Shown in pieces: positions 1-9,224 of a DNA stretch of 64,000 nucleotides; the first letter of the stretch is position 1, and each line of letters begins with the position of its first letter. The notes under the pieces were generated by a model. That model saw only the letters and a program-made list of their open reading frames with translations, was not told the DNA's origin and searched no databases. Source of the stretch: Uliginosibacterium sp036017065 (GTDB lineage: Bacteria; Pseudomonadota; Gammaproteobacteria; Burkholderiales; Rhodocyclaceae); assembly GCF_036017065.1 (NCBI RefSeq), contig NZ_JAYXHR010000001.1, positions 1,860,001-1,924,000 of the forward strand, given 5' to 3'. The translations under genes were made by a program, and so were the position numbers.

Positions 1-2
1 TC

Positions 3-374
3 CTCCTGCTGATCGGCCTCAGCGGCTGTGAGCTGCTCGGCATCGAGGACCCCGCCAAGGAAGCTGCCCGTGTCGAAGCCGAAGGCAAGGCCATCGGCAG
101 TGCCTGCCGCCATTCCGGCCGGGCGCTGGAGGATTGCTTCACGATGAATCCCTCGGCCTCCAAGTCCGCCGTCTTCGCCGGCTGGCGCGAGATGAACGAC
201 TACATGACCGAGAACAAGATCGAATCCATCCGCCCCGAGCTGCCGGGCGCCGGCATGCCGCTGCGCAAGCAGGCCGCCAAGGAAGTGGAAGCCGAACCGG
301 AGGAAGCCGCCAGCGAACCGGCAGCGAGCGAGCCGGCCTCCCGCCGCCGCCCGCGCCGCACCGGCGGCAGCTGA
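3..374 (+). CDS. lipoprotein, C-terminal part (start lies before the window)
   Basis: The reading frame is open from the first bases and ends at TGA 372-374. The visible N-terminus reads LLLIGLSGC, a hydrophobic stretch ending in a good lipobox, so the true start is only a few codons upstream and the mature protein is a small lipoprotein. After the lipidated Cys come a charged region (EDPAKEAARVEAEGKA), two further Cys (SACRHSGRALEDC) that could form a disulfide, and a Glu/Ala/Pro-rich tail ending in an Arg-rich stretch (SRRRPRRTGGS). I do not recognise the family. It lies 78 bases before rlmM on the same strand. An internal ATG at 144 is not the likely start because it would discard the signal sequence. 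Confidence 0.7.
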   Translation, partial: LLLIGLSGCELLGIEDPAKEAARVEAEGKAIGSACRHSGRALEDCFTMNPSASKSAVFAGWREMNDYMTENKIESIRPELPGAGMPLRKQAAKEVEAEPEEAASEPAASEPASRRRPRRTGGS

Positions 375-452
375 CCACACGCACCTGCCGCTCCCGGGGG
401 GCGGCCCGCGCGCTTATCATGCGCGCTTCCTTTGTCACCCCGCCGCCCCGCC

Positions 453-1526
453 ATGTCCACGAGCGGACACGCCCTGCTGCTGTATTGCCGCGCCGGCTTC
501 GAGAACGAATGCCTCGCGGAGGCGAGCCACCTCGCCCACCAGGCCGGCCTGAGCGGCCACGGCCGCATCCAGCCGGACGCCGGATTCCTGCGTTTCCAGT
601 TGCAGGACGCCCTGCCCTGGGACGAGGTCGCCCGTCGCCTGCCCTGGCAGGACTGGGTCTTTCCCCGCCAGCGCATCGTGCTGGTGGCGCGCGTCGACCA
701 TCTGCCGGCGGAAGACCGCGTCAAGCCCATCCTCGATGCCGTCAAGCAGCGCGGCATCAAGGCCGGCCGGGTGTGGTTCGAAACCGCCGACACCAACGAG
801 GCCAAGGAACTGTCCAGCTTCCTGCGCAGCTTTGCGCCGCATCTCGAACGCGCTTTCGACAAGACCGGCGTCATGAGCAAGAAGCCCGGCGCGCCCACCT
901 TGCACCTGTTCTTCGAGGACTCCGGCAGCGTCGAAATCGGCCTCAGCCCGGCCGACGATGCCGCGGACTGGCCGATGGGCATTCCGCGCCTGCGCATGCC
1001 GCGCGCCGCGCCCAGCCGCTCCACGCTGAAGTTGGCGGAAGCCTTCCTGTCGCTGATGACCGAGCGCGAGCGCGAGGCCAGCCTGCGCCCCGGCCTGCGC
1101 GCCTGCGACCTCGGTGCCGCGCCCGGTGGCTGGACCCTGCAACTGGCCGAACGCGGCCTGCGGGTGTACGCCATCGACAACGGCCCGATCGCCGACTCGG
1201 TGCTGGAAACCGGTCTGGTGGAGCACATCCGCGCCGACGGCTTCACCTGGCGGCCGCCGCACAAGCTGGACTGGATGGTCTGCGACATGGTGGAGCAACC
1301 CGCCCGTGTCGCCGCCCTGATCGGCGACTGGGTGGCCAGCGGCCGCTGCCGGCGCAGCATCTTCAACCTCAAGCTGCCGATGAAGAAACGCTTCGACGAA
1401 GTGCAGCGCTGCCGCGAGATCCTCGCCGGACGGCTGGCCGACACCGGCCAGCCCTGGGTGCTGCGCATGCGCCACCTGTACCACGACCGCGAGGAAATCA
1501 CCGCTTATCTGGGGCCGGCGGCTTAG
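453..1526 (+). CDS. rlmM: 23S rRNA (cytidine-2'-O) methyltransferase RlmM
   Basis: RlmM uses SAM to 2'-O-methylate C2498 of 23S rRNA. The 357-residue length fits the family. The SAM-binding motif CDLGAAPGGW lies near residues 218-227 and is followed by a typical AIDNGPI strand; the later WMVCDMVEQP and FNLKLPMKKR segments carry the Asp and Lys expected in the Rossmann-fold 2'-O-methyltransferase catalytic set. The N-terminal half corresponds to the THUMP-like RNA-binding part. I chose the ATG at 453; an in-frame TTG at 432 adds seven unlikely residues (MSPRRPA). It is followed closely by rhlE on the same strand, which appears to have its own promoter. Confidence 0.92.
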   Translation: MSTSGHALLLYCRAGFENECLAEASHLAHQAGLSGHGRIQPDAGFLRFQLQDALPWDEVARRLPWQDWVFPRQRIVLVARVDHLPAEDRVKPILDAVKQRGIKAGRVWFETADTNEAKELSSFLRSFAPHLERAFDKTGVMSKKPGAPTLHLFFEDSGSVEIGLSPADDAADWPMGIPRLRMPRAAPSRSTLKLAEAFLSLMTEREREASLRPGLRACDLGAAPGGWTLQLAERGLRVYAIDNGPIADSVLETGLVEHIRADGFTWRPPHKLDWMVCDMVEQPARVAALIGDWVASGRCRRSIFNLKLPMKKRFDEVQRCREILAGRLADTGQPWVLRMRHLYHDREEITAYLGPAA

Positions 1527-1551
1527 CTAAGTCCTTGATGTAGGGTACAAT
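1523..1551 (+). promoter_or_regulatory. putative sigma70 promoter for rhlE
   Basis: TTAGCT (1523-1528) and TACAAT (1546-1551) are separated by 17 bases, and the rhlE ATG follows 50 bases later. The -35 box overlaps the rlmM stop codon. The spacing is ideal and the -10 differs from consensus at one position; the -35 is weaker. Confidence 0.5.
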
Positions 1552-1600
1552 CACGGGCTTTGCTGCGTGCCGTCCTGGCGCCGGCTGTCCAAGGAATGTC

Positions 1601-3013
<1,413 letters not shown>

Positions 3014-3118
3014 GGCTGTTGTCGCCAGCCATCGGCTGGCCACGCATCACCCGTTTTGCCGCCTGCGTGCAACGCGCAGGCGGGCTATGCTGGCGGCCCG
3101 ATCGCATGTCCGGCCGCC

Positions 3119-4531
3119 ATGACAGACAAGAAAACGCCGCACGCTCCCGCTTCGCCCCCTGCGCGCTCCACGCACGCCCCGCTGGACATCTTCGCGCTGT
3201 CCTGGCCGATCTTCGTCGAAACCCTGTTGATGACCATGCTGAGCACGCTGGGCCTGTGGATGGCCAGCCAGGTCTCGGTGGGCGCGGTCGCGGTGTTCGG
3301 CCTGGCTGCGCAACTGCGCGGCATCTTCGATCGCGTGTTCCGCGTGGTCGGCATCGGCACCAGCGTGGTCGTCACCCAGCACCGTGGCGCCGGCGACGTG
3401 GAGGGCGCGCGTGAAGTCGCCAAGGCCGGCGTCTCGGCAGCGTTCTGGATGGGCCTGGTGGTGATGCTGATCGTCAGCCTGCTGCCCGGCCCGGTGCTGC
3501 GTCTGCTGCAACTGCCGGCGGAACTGTTCGATATCGCGATCCCGTTCTTCACGCTGGTCGGCGTTTCCCTGCTGGCGGATTCGCTCACCATCACGATGTT
3601 CTCGGTGTTGCGCGCCTTCACCTTCACGAAGGATTCGATGCGCCTGGTGCTCATCATGAACACCACGCAGGTCTGCCTGAGCGTGCCGCTGGTGTTCGGC
3701 CTCTGGGGCCTGCCCGAGCTGGGCCTGATGGGCCTGGGCTGGGGCATCGTGCTGGCGCGCGTCCTGGTGCTGGTGCTGCTGGCGTTCATGTGGGCACGCC
3801 GCATTGGCACACACTTGCGCCTGCGCGAATTGCTGCTGCCCGCCCGTGGCCCGCTGGCGCCGATCCTGCACATCGGCTTGCCGAGCGCAGGCGAGAAGAT
3901 CGCCTTCCGCGTGTGCTTCATGATGACCGTGGCCATGGCCGCCAGCCTGGGCACGGACGCGCTGGCGACACATGCCTATGCCTGGCAGATCGTCGCGCTG
4001 GTGAATCTGGTGATGATTGCGCTGGGGGCCGGTGCAGAGATCATCGTCGGCCACGACGTCGGGGCGGGCCAGTTGCGTCGCGCGCATTTCGTGCAGACCC
4101 GCGCGCTGCGCTGGGGGCTCGCCACCACGCTGGTCGCCACCATCCTCGCGTACTTCATCGCGCCGGGCGTGGTGCAGTCGCTGTCCGGCAATCCGCAGGT
4201 GGTGGCACTGCTGGTCAGCGTAATGCTGCTGGAGATCGTGCTGGAACCGGCCCGCTGCGTGAACACCATCATCACCGGCGGCCTGCGCGCGGCGGGTGAC
4301 GTCCGCTTTCCGGTCAAGGTCAGCGTGCTGTCCAACATCGTGTTCGGTGCCGGCCTCGCCTGGCTGCTGGGCATCCATCTGGGCTACGGCTTGCCCGGCA
4401 TCTGGCTGGGCTACGTGGCCGACGAGTGGGCGCGTGCGCTGGCGATGGCAGCACGCTGGTACGGTCTGGGCTGGACACCGTTCGCACGGCGCGCGCGGCG
4501 CCGCATCCTGAGGCGGCTGGCCGCCGCCTGA
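3119..4531 (+). CDS. MATE family efflux transporter (NorM/DinF type)
   Basis: Multidrug and toxic compound extrusion protein of the inner membrane, expected to export cationic compounds or metabolites in exchange for Na+ or H+. It has 470 residues with about twelve hydrophobic segments in two similar halves, each beginning with the family pattern (AxPxxxxxLLxTM-like LSWPIFVETLLMTMLSTLGLWM near the N-terminus, GLPSAGEKIAFRVCFM in the middle). The ATG at 3119 is preferred to an in-frame TTG at 3056, whose extra 21 residues look like translated intergenic DNA. The gene converges on the DUF192 gene with 34 bases between the stop codons. The substrate cannot be told from sequence. Confidence 0.88.
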   Translation: MTDKKTPHAPASPPARSTHAPLDIFALSWPIFVETLLMTMLSTLGLWMASQVSVGAVAVFGLAAQLRGIFDRVFRVVGIGTSVVVTQHRGAGDVEGAREVAKAGVSAAFWMGLVVMLIVSLLPGPVLRLLQLPAELFDIAIPFFTLVGVSLLADSLTITMFSVLRAFTFTKDSMRLVLIMNTTQVCLSVPLVFGLWGLPELGLMGLGWGIVLARVLVLVLLAFMWARRIGTHLRLRELLLPARGPLAPILHIGLPSAGEKIAFRVCFMMTVAMAASLGTDALATHAYAWQIVALVNLVMIALGAGAEIIVGHDVGAGQLRRAHFVQTRALRWGLATTLVATILAYFIAPGVVQSLSGNPQVVALLVSVMLLEIVLEPARCVNTIITGGLRAAGDVRFPVKVSVLSNIVFGAGLAWLLGIHLGYGLPGIWLGYVADEWARALAMAARWYGLGWTPFARRARRRILRRLAAA

Positions 4532-4565
4532 AGATCAGGCTGCCGCGAAGCCACGATCAGCGCGA

Positions 4566-5018
4566 TCAGCGCGGCAGTTTCTCCAGCCCCGCCACGCGCG
4601 CGCCGCTTTTCAGCCCGCGTTTGGCGAACCAGCCCTGGTTCATTTCCAGCGCATAACGCACCGGAGCGGCCGCGCAATGCGACTGCTCGCTCTGCGGCTG
4701 CATGTCCGCGATATTGACGATGCCACCCTTGTCGTCGAGAAAAGCGATCGACAGCGGCAGCAAGGTGTTCTTCATCCAGAAACAGTGGCGGTCGGACTGC
4801 TCGAAAACGAACAGCATGCCGCTCTGCTGCGCCATTGCCTCGCGATACATCAGCCCCTTCTGGCGTGCCGCTGGCGTTGCCGCCACCTCGGCCTGCACCC
4901 GGTGCACACCCGCCGACAGCTCGACCACCGGAAGTTTGTCTGTCGCCACCACCAGTGACGGCAAGCATGCCGCCAAGAAAAGACCGCCGACCACACGCCA
5001 CATGCCACGCTTCAACAT
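4566..5018 (-). CDS. DUF192 family secreted protein
   Basis: A 150-residue protein with an N-terminal signal peptide (MLKRGMWRVVGGLFLAACLP...) followed by a complete DUF192 domain. The family signature is clear: RQKGLMYREAMAQQSGMLFVFE, then FWMKNTLLPLSIAFLDDKGGIVNI and YALEMNQGWFAKRGLKSGARV. DUF192 proteins are small periplasmic or exported beta-rich proteins of unknown biochemical role. The start at 5018 is chosen because GGAG lies six bases upstream (ATGGAGCGAGCGATG); the ATG at 5030 would use up that Shine-Dalgarno as codons. It lies downstream of the pseudouridine synthase gene on the same strand, with a gap of about 75 bases. Confidence 0.85.
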   Translation of the reverse strand: MLKRGMWRVVGGLFLAACLPSLVVATDKLPVVELSAGVHRVQAEVAATPAARQKGLMYREAMAQQSGMLFVFEQSDRHCFWMKNTLLPLSIAFLDDKGGIVNIADMQPQSEQSHCAAAPVRYALEMNQGWFAKRGLKSGARVAGLEKLPR

Positions 5019-5092
5019 CGCTCGCTCCATAGTCCGGCCGCGCCCGGGGTCAGTGCCTGTGCCCTTGCGCGCCGCCGCTTCACAGCGGCAGA

Positions 5093-5668
5093 TCATCGCG
5101 CAAAACGGCGCGGCGCGCTCGCCGCGGCAGCGGGCCCTGGCACCTCGCACCACTGGCCGGGCTGCAGCGCGCCAAGGCGCCACTCACCGATCGATTCACG
5201 CACGAGGCGCAAGGTCGGTAGCCCCACCTTCGCCGTCATCCGCCTCACCTGCCGGTTCTTGCCTTCGCGAAGCACGATGCGCAGCCAGCTGGTGGGTATC
5301 GTCTTGCGGAAGCGGATGGGCGGGTCGCGCGGCCACAACCAGTCCGGCTCCGCGACGAGGCTGGCCTCGCACGGCCGGGTGGTGAAATCACCGAGATCGA
5401 GCCCGGCACGCAGGCGCTCAAGCGCGTCGTCCTGCGGCACGCCCTCCACCTGGGCGAAGTAGACCTTAGCCTCCTTGTGCCGCGGGTTCGCGAGGCGGTG
5501 CTGAAGGTTGCCATCGTCCGTCAACACCAGCAGTCCCTCGCTGTCGGCGTCCAGCCTGCCGGCCGCGTAGATGTGCGGCGGCAGGCCGAAGCCCGCCAGC
5601 GTGCGGGACGGATCATCGCCGCTGAACTGGGTCAGCACATTGAAGGGTTTGTTGAACAACACCAGCAT
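5093..5668 (-). CDS. rluE: 23S rRNA pseudouridine synthase, RluE-like
   Basis: Single-domain RsuA/RluB/E/F family pseudouridine synthase of 191 residues. It lacks the N-terminal S4 domain, which fits RluE, the enzyme that makes pseudouridine 2457 in 23S rRNA. The catalytic motif AAGRLDADSEGLLVLTDDG contains the essential Asp, and the KNRQVRRMTAKVGLPTLRLVR segment is the conserved C-terminal motif. It begins at once with MLVLFNKPFNVLTQF, the normal start of RluE-type proteins. Assignment to E rather than another single-domain member rests on length and motif style. It follows cspA on the same strand, separated by the cspA terminator. Confidence 0.85.
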   Translation of the reverse strand: MLVLFNKPFNVLTQFSGDDPSRTLAGFGLPPHIYAAGRLDADSEGLLVLTDDGNLQHRLANPRHKEAKVYFAQVEGVPQDDALERLRAGLDLGDFTTRPCEASLVAEPDWLWPRDPPIRFRKTIPTSWLRIVLREGKNRQVRRMTAKVGLPTLRLVRESIGEWRLGALQPGQWCEVPGPAAAASAPRRFAR

Positions 5669-5683
5669 GGGGAACCGCCAATG

Positions 5684-5711
5684 AAAAAGGCCCGTCGAAG
5701 TGACGGGCCTT
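5684..5711 (-). terminator. Rho-independent terminator of cspA
   Basis: AAGGCCCGTC and GACGGGCCTT pair perfectly around a five-base loop (5687-5711), and on the minus strand the stem runs straight into a T tract. It lies just after the cspA stop codon and before rluE, so cspA is a monocistronic transcript. Confidence 0.88.
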
Positions 5712-5742
5712 GGAGTGCTTGAGCGCTAACGCGCCCGAGCCA

Positions 5743-5949
5743 TCAGGAGGCGCGCTGGATGTTCGAAGCCTGCTTGCCCTTGGGGCCTTGCAGCACGTCG
5801 AACTGAACCTTCTCGCCTTCCTTCAGGGATTTGAAGCCCGACATCGTGATCGCCGAAAAATGGGCGAAGAGATCTTCGCTGCCATCGTCCGGCGTGATGA
5901 AGCCATAACCCTTTGCATCGTTGAACCACTTAACGGTACCAGTTGCCAT
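5743..5949 (-). CDS. cspA: cold shock protein (CspA family)
   Basis: A 68-residue cold-shock domain protein, a nucleic-acid chaperone that melts RNA structure. It begins MATGTVKWFNDAKGYGFITP with RNP1 (KGYGFI) and continues to RNP2 (DLFAHF), then GFKSLKEGEKVQFDV and a GPKGKQASNI tail. The ATG at 5949 follows an AAGGA-type ribosome site; the frame stays open a further 41 codons upstream, but that part is untranslated leader. The long leader of over 100 bases and the strong terminator are typical of cspA genes, whose leader RNA can act as a thermosensor. Whether this copy is cold-inducible cannot be seen. Confidence 0.95.
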   Translation of the reverse strand: MATGTVKWFNDAKGYGFITPDDGSEDLFAHFSAITMSGFKSLKEGEKVQFDVLQGPKGKQASNIQRAS

Positions 5950-6347
5950 CACTCTATCCTTCGCTTCCTTCGGTTGCAGTGCCAAACCTGTCCGGAGACA
6001 GGTGTGCTTCTTGGGGTAGTTGTAGGGAAAGACCGGCTGAAACAGTGCCGATTCCGCCCTTTGTTGGAGCACAGCGGGCTTTTACGATATGCGCGACCGC
6101 GTCGTCAAGGGTCTGTGGCATGCCAGTCATGCTGCAGGCCAGCAGAGCAAGCCACGCAAAGTCACATGAAAAGTATCGGCATGAAGCTTGCTGCGGGTTC
6201 TACACTGGGATTGAAAAGCTTCTGGGGACGTCGCATATAAAGCGTGCAATGCATCATGCAGCGCGCGCCGGATGTGCCGTAAATTGAATATGAAAAGACG
6301 CCGACTCCGCGTGTTGGAGTCTGGCGCTAACGAATACAATGGGTCGC
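5950..6347. other. intergenic region between divergent cspA and clpS
   Basis: No credible protein gene lies here. The left half is the cspA leader and promoter (minus strand). The right half is more AT-rich and feeds clpS: TTGAAA at 6211-6216 with TATAAA at 6236-6241 (spacing 19) and TTGGAG at 6314-6319 with TACAAT at 6335-6340 (spacing 15) are the only plus-strand promoter-like pairs I can see, and both have off-optimal spacing. Confidence 0.5.
6084..6108 (-). promoter_or_regulatory. possible cspA promoter
   Basis: On the minus strand TTGACG (6108-6103) is the best -35-like box upstream of cspA. The -10 is poor (TATCGT at 6089-6084, or GTAAAA a few bases on). Transcription from here would give a leader of roughly 125 bases. 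Confidence 0.3.
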
Positions 6348-6656
6348 ATGGCTACCCGCAGGCAACAGGACGCGGTGCTCGAGGCAGAGCGCAGCAAAAC
6401 GAAACCACCGCACCTGTACAAGGTTCTATTGTTGAACGACGACTTCACCCCGATGGATTTCGTCGTTCAGGTGTTGCAGCGTTTCTTCGCCATGGATCGC
6501 GAACGCGCCACGGCAGTGATGCTGCAGGTTCATCGGGAGGGTTCCGGGGTGTGTGGCGTGTTTCCGCGCGACATCGCCGCCACGAAGGTCGAGCAGGTGA
6601 GTAGCTTCGCGCGTCAGCATCAGCATCCGCTGGCGTGCGTGATGGAGGAAGAGTGA
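6348..6656 (+). CDS. clpS: ATP-dependent Clp protease adaptor ClpS
   Basis: ClpS binds ClpA and delivers proteins with N-degron residues (Leu, Phe, Tyr, Trp) to ClpAP. The 102-residue protein has a variable N-terminal extension and the full core: YKVLLLNDDFTPMDFVVQVLQRFF, then RATAVMLQVHREGSGVCGVFPRDIAATKV and EHPL-like QHPLACVMEE. The NDD and the Met/His residues forming the N-degron pocket are present. Two starts are possible, ATG 6339 and ATG 6348; neither has a Shine-Dalgarno, and a TACAAT box overlaps the first, so I prefer 6348 (MATRRQQ). Its stop overlaps the clpA start by one base, so the two are co-translated. Confidence 0.92.
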   Translation: MATRRQQDAVLEAERSKTKPPHLYKVLLLNDDFTPMDFVVQVLQRFFAMDRERATAVMLQVHREGSGVCGVFPRDIAATKVEQVSSFARQHQHPLACVMEEE

Positions 6657-8938
6657 TGATTGCCCAGGAACTGGAAGTAAGCCTGCACATGGCTTTTGTC
6701 GAAGCGCGGCAGAAGCGGCACGAGTTCATTACGGTTGAACACTTGCTGCTCGCGCTCCTCGATAACCCTTCGGCGGCAGAGGTCTTGCGCGCCTGCGCGG
6801 TGAACCTCGAAGAGCTGCGCCGCGAGCTCACCAACTTCATCAACGAGCACACGCCGACGGTGTCGGGCTCGGACGAGATCGACACGCAACCGACGCTGGG
6901 TTTCCAGCGTGTGATCCAGCGCGCGATCCTCCACGTGCAGTCTTCCGGCAAGAAGGAAGTGACCGGCGCCAACGTGCTGGTGGCGATCTTCGGCGAGAAG
7001 GATTCGCACGCGGTGTACTTCCTGCAGCGCCAGGGCATCACCCGCCTGGACGTGGTGAACTTCATCTCGCATGGCATCACCAAGGCGCCACAGGCCAAGA
7101 GCGGTGCCGAGCCGAGCCGCCAGGGCGAAGGTGAGCAGGGCGAGTCGGAGAGCGACAGCCCGAATGCCGGCGGTGCGCTGGAGAGCTACACGCAGAATCT
7201 CAACCAGCAGGCGCTGGTGGGCAAGATCGACCCCCTCATCGGCCGCGACAAGGAACTGGAGCGCGTCATCCAGACCCTGTGCCGCCGTCGCAAGAACAAC
7301 CCCCTGCTGGTCGGCGAAGCCGGTGTGGGCAAGACCGCCATCGCCGAAGGCCTGGCGCGTCGCATCGTCGAAGGCCGCGTGCCGGAGATCCTCGAAGGCG
7401 CACAGGTCTATTCGCTGGACATGGGCGCGCTGCTCGCCGGCACCAAGTACCGTGGCGACTTCGAGCAACGTCTCAAGGCCGTGCTGAAGCAGCTGGTCGA
7501 GAACCAGAATGCGATCCTGTTCATCGACGAGATCCACACGCTGATCGGCGCGGGCGCCGCATCGGGCGGCACGCTGGACGCCAGCAACCTGCTGAAGCCG
7601 GCGCTGTCGTCCGGCCAGCTGAAGTGCATCGGCGCGACGACCTACACCGAGTTCCGCAACATCTTCGAGAAGGACCACGCGCTGTCACGCCGCTTCCAGA
7701 AGGTGGACGTGCATGAGCCGTCAGTGCCGGAAACCATCGAGATCCTCAAGGGCCTGAAGTCGCGCTTCGAAGAGCACCACGGCGTGAAGTATTCCACCGC
7801 GGCGATCACCAGCGCGGCCGAATTGTCGGCGCGCTACATCAACGACCGCCACCTGCCGGACAAGGCCATCGACGTCATCGACGAAGCCGGTGCGGCACAG
7901 CGCATCCTGCCGAAGTCGAAGCAGAAGAAGACCATCGGCAAGGGCGAGATCGAAGAGATCGTCGCCAAGATCGCGCGCATCCCGCCGCGCAGCGTGTCGA
8001 CCGACGACCGCGCGGCACTGGCGAATCTCGACCGCGACCTGAAGAACATGGTGTACGGCCAGGACAACGCCATCGAGGCGCTGGCCAAGGCCATCAAGAT
8101 GAGCCGCTCCGGTTTGGGCAACCCGCAGAAGCCGATAGGCTGCTTCCTGTTCAGCGGGCCCACCGGGGTCGGCAAGACCGAGGTCGCGCGCCAGCTCGCC
8201 TACACGCTGGGCATCGAGCTGACCCGCTTCGACATGTCGGAGTACATGGAACGCCATGCGGTGAGCCGCCTCATCGGTGCCCCGCCGGGATACGTCGGCT
8301 TCGACCAGGGCGGTCTGCTGACCGAGGCCGTCACCAAGAAACCGCATTGCGTGCTGCTGCTGGATGAAATCGAGAAGGCGCATCCCGACATCTACAACAT
8401 CCTGTTGCAGGTGATGGATCACGGCAAGCTGACCGACAACAACGGTCGCGAAGCGGACTTCCGCAACGTCATCCTGATCATGACGACCAACGCCGGCCAG
8501 GAGACCATCCAGAAGACCACGATGGGCTTCACGGCACGACGTGAAGTCGGCGACGAGATGGTGGAGATCAAGCGGTTGTTCACGCCGGAGTTCCGCAACC
8601 GGCTGGACGCGGTCATCTCCTTCAAGCCGCTGGACCGCGAAGTCATCATGCGCGTGGTCGAGAAGTTCCTGATGCAGCTGGAAGGCCAGTTGCAGGAGAA
8701 GAAGGTGGAAGCCAGCTTCTCCGATCGCCTGAAGAGCTGGCTGGGCGAAAAGGGCTTCGACCCGCTGATGGGTGCGCGGCCGATGTCGCGCCTCATCCAG
8801 GACACGCTGCGTGCCGCGCTGGCCGACGAGCTGTTGTTCGGTCGGCTGGTCAATGGCGGCAAGGTGAGCCTGGATGTGGACGACGAGGGCAAGGTGCAGC
8901 TGGTGTTCGACGAGCAGGAAGAAGCCGCCGCCGTCTGA
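6656..8938 (+). CDS. clpA: ATP-dependent Clp protease ATP-binding subunit ClpA
   Basis: AAA+ unfoldase that forms a hexamer on ClpP and feeds it substrates chosen by ClpS. It has 760 residues: an N-terminal Clp_N repeat domain (MIAQELEVSLHMAFVEARQKRHEFITVEHLL), first AAA module with GEAGVGKT near residue 218, second AAA module with GPTGVGKT near residue 500, and the C-terminal D2-small domain. Before the second module there is no ClpB-type coiled-coil, which separates ClpA from ClpB. The chosen ATG at 6656 follows GGAGGA at good spacing and overlaps the clpS stop; an upstream in-frame start at 6635 lies inside clpS. A strong terminator follows. Confidence 0.97.
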   Translation: MIAQELEVSLHMAFVEARQKRHEFITVEHLLLALLDNPSAAEVLRACAVNLEELRRELTNFINEHTPTVSGSDEIDTQPTLGFQRVIQRAILHVQSSGKKEVTGANVLVAIFGEKDSHAVYFLQRQGITRLDVVNFISHGITKAPQAKSGAEPSRQGEGEQGESESDSPNAGGALESYTQNLNQQALVGKIDPLIGRDKELERVIQTLCRRRKNNPLLVGEAGVGKTAIAEGLARRIVEGRVPEILEGAQVYSLDMGALLAGTKYRGDFEQRLKAVLKQLVENQNAILFIDEIHTLIGAGAASGGTLDASNLLKPALSSGQLKCIGATTYTEFRNIFEKDHALSRRFQKVDVHEPSVPETIEILKGLKSRFEEHHGVKYSTAAITSAAELSARYINDRHLPDKAIDVIDEAGAAQRILPKSKQKKTIGKGEIEEIVAKIARIPPRSVSTDDRAALANLDRDLKNMVYGQDNAIEALAKAIKMSRSGLGNPQKPIGCFLFSGPTGVGKTEVARQLAYTLGIELTRFDMSEYMERHAVSRLIGAPPGYVGFDQGGLLTEAVTKKPHCVLLLDEIEKAHPDIYNILLQVMDHGKLTDNNGREADFRNVILIMTTNAGQETIQKTTMGFTARREVGDEMVEIKRLFTPEFRNRLDAVISFKPLDREVIMRVVEKFLMQLEGQLQEKKVEASFSDRLKSWLGEKGFDPLMGARPMSRLIQDTLRAALADELLFGRLVNGGKVSLDVDDEGKVQLVFDEQEEAAAV

Positions 8939-8957
8939 CGTCGTTCTTCGCCTCCGG

Positions 8958-8988
8958 AAAAGGGCCGCAGCAGCGGCCCTTTTCTTTT
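8958..8988 (+). terminator. Rho-independent terminator of clpS-clpA
   Basis: GGGCCGC and GCGGCCC form a seven-base stem with an AGCA loop, flanked by A and T tracts (AAAA before, TTTTCTTTT after). It begins about 20 bases after the clpA stop. Confidence 0.9.
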
Positions 8989-9062
8989 GCTGCAAACGCA
9001 CATGCGGATTACACCTACCGCTCCCGATCAGCAAATTGACATTTCGCATTACAAAACACGCA

Positions 9063-9078
9063 TTTCAATTAATTGAAA
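9063..9078. promoter_or_regulatory. 16-bp perfect palindrome upstream of aceA, candidate operator
   Basis: TTTCAATTAATTGAAA is a perfect inverted repeat without a spacer, in an unusually AT-rich stretch. It ends 40 bases before the -35 box of the aceA promoter, a usual place for an activator or a distal repressor site. The binding protein is unknown. Confidence 0.5.
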
Positions 9079-9118
9079 AATAACGACTAAATAATTTATT
9101 CATCTTTTATAAGACAGT

Positions 9119-9147
9119 TTGCTGCTACGCATCACGATTTCTATACT
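9119..9147 (+). promoter_or_regulatory. sigma70 promoter of aceA
   Basis: TTGCTG (9119-9124) and TATACT (9142-9147) are spaced by 17 bases, close to consensus. Transcription would start near 9154, about 70 bases before the aceA ATG. Confidence 0.7.
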
Positions 9148-9224
9148 GCCTCCACGGGTCACCCACCGCCGTATTTCCGGGCCCCGCGCCGCATTGCAAC
9201 CGTAACCAAGTCGGGAGAGCAGTA

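Noticed and set aside
134..1543. Long plus-strand frame of 469 codons overlapping rlmM
   Set aside because: Arg/Pro/Ala-rich shadow of the lipoprotein and rlmM in another frame; no motifs.
3024..3083. Terminator after rhlE
   Set aside because: GCCAGCC/GGCTGGC and CCGCCTGCG/CGCAGGCGG stems exist, but no T tract follows on the plus strand; left as simple stem-loops.
3047..4378. 443-codon minus-strand frame opposite the MATE gene
   Set aside because: His/Gln/Arg-rich composition typical of GC-rich antisense shadows; the MATE frame has clear helices and motifs.
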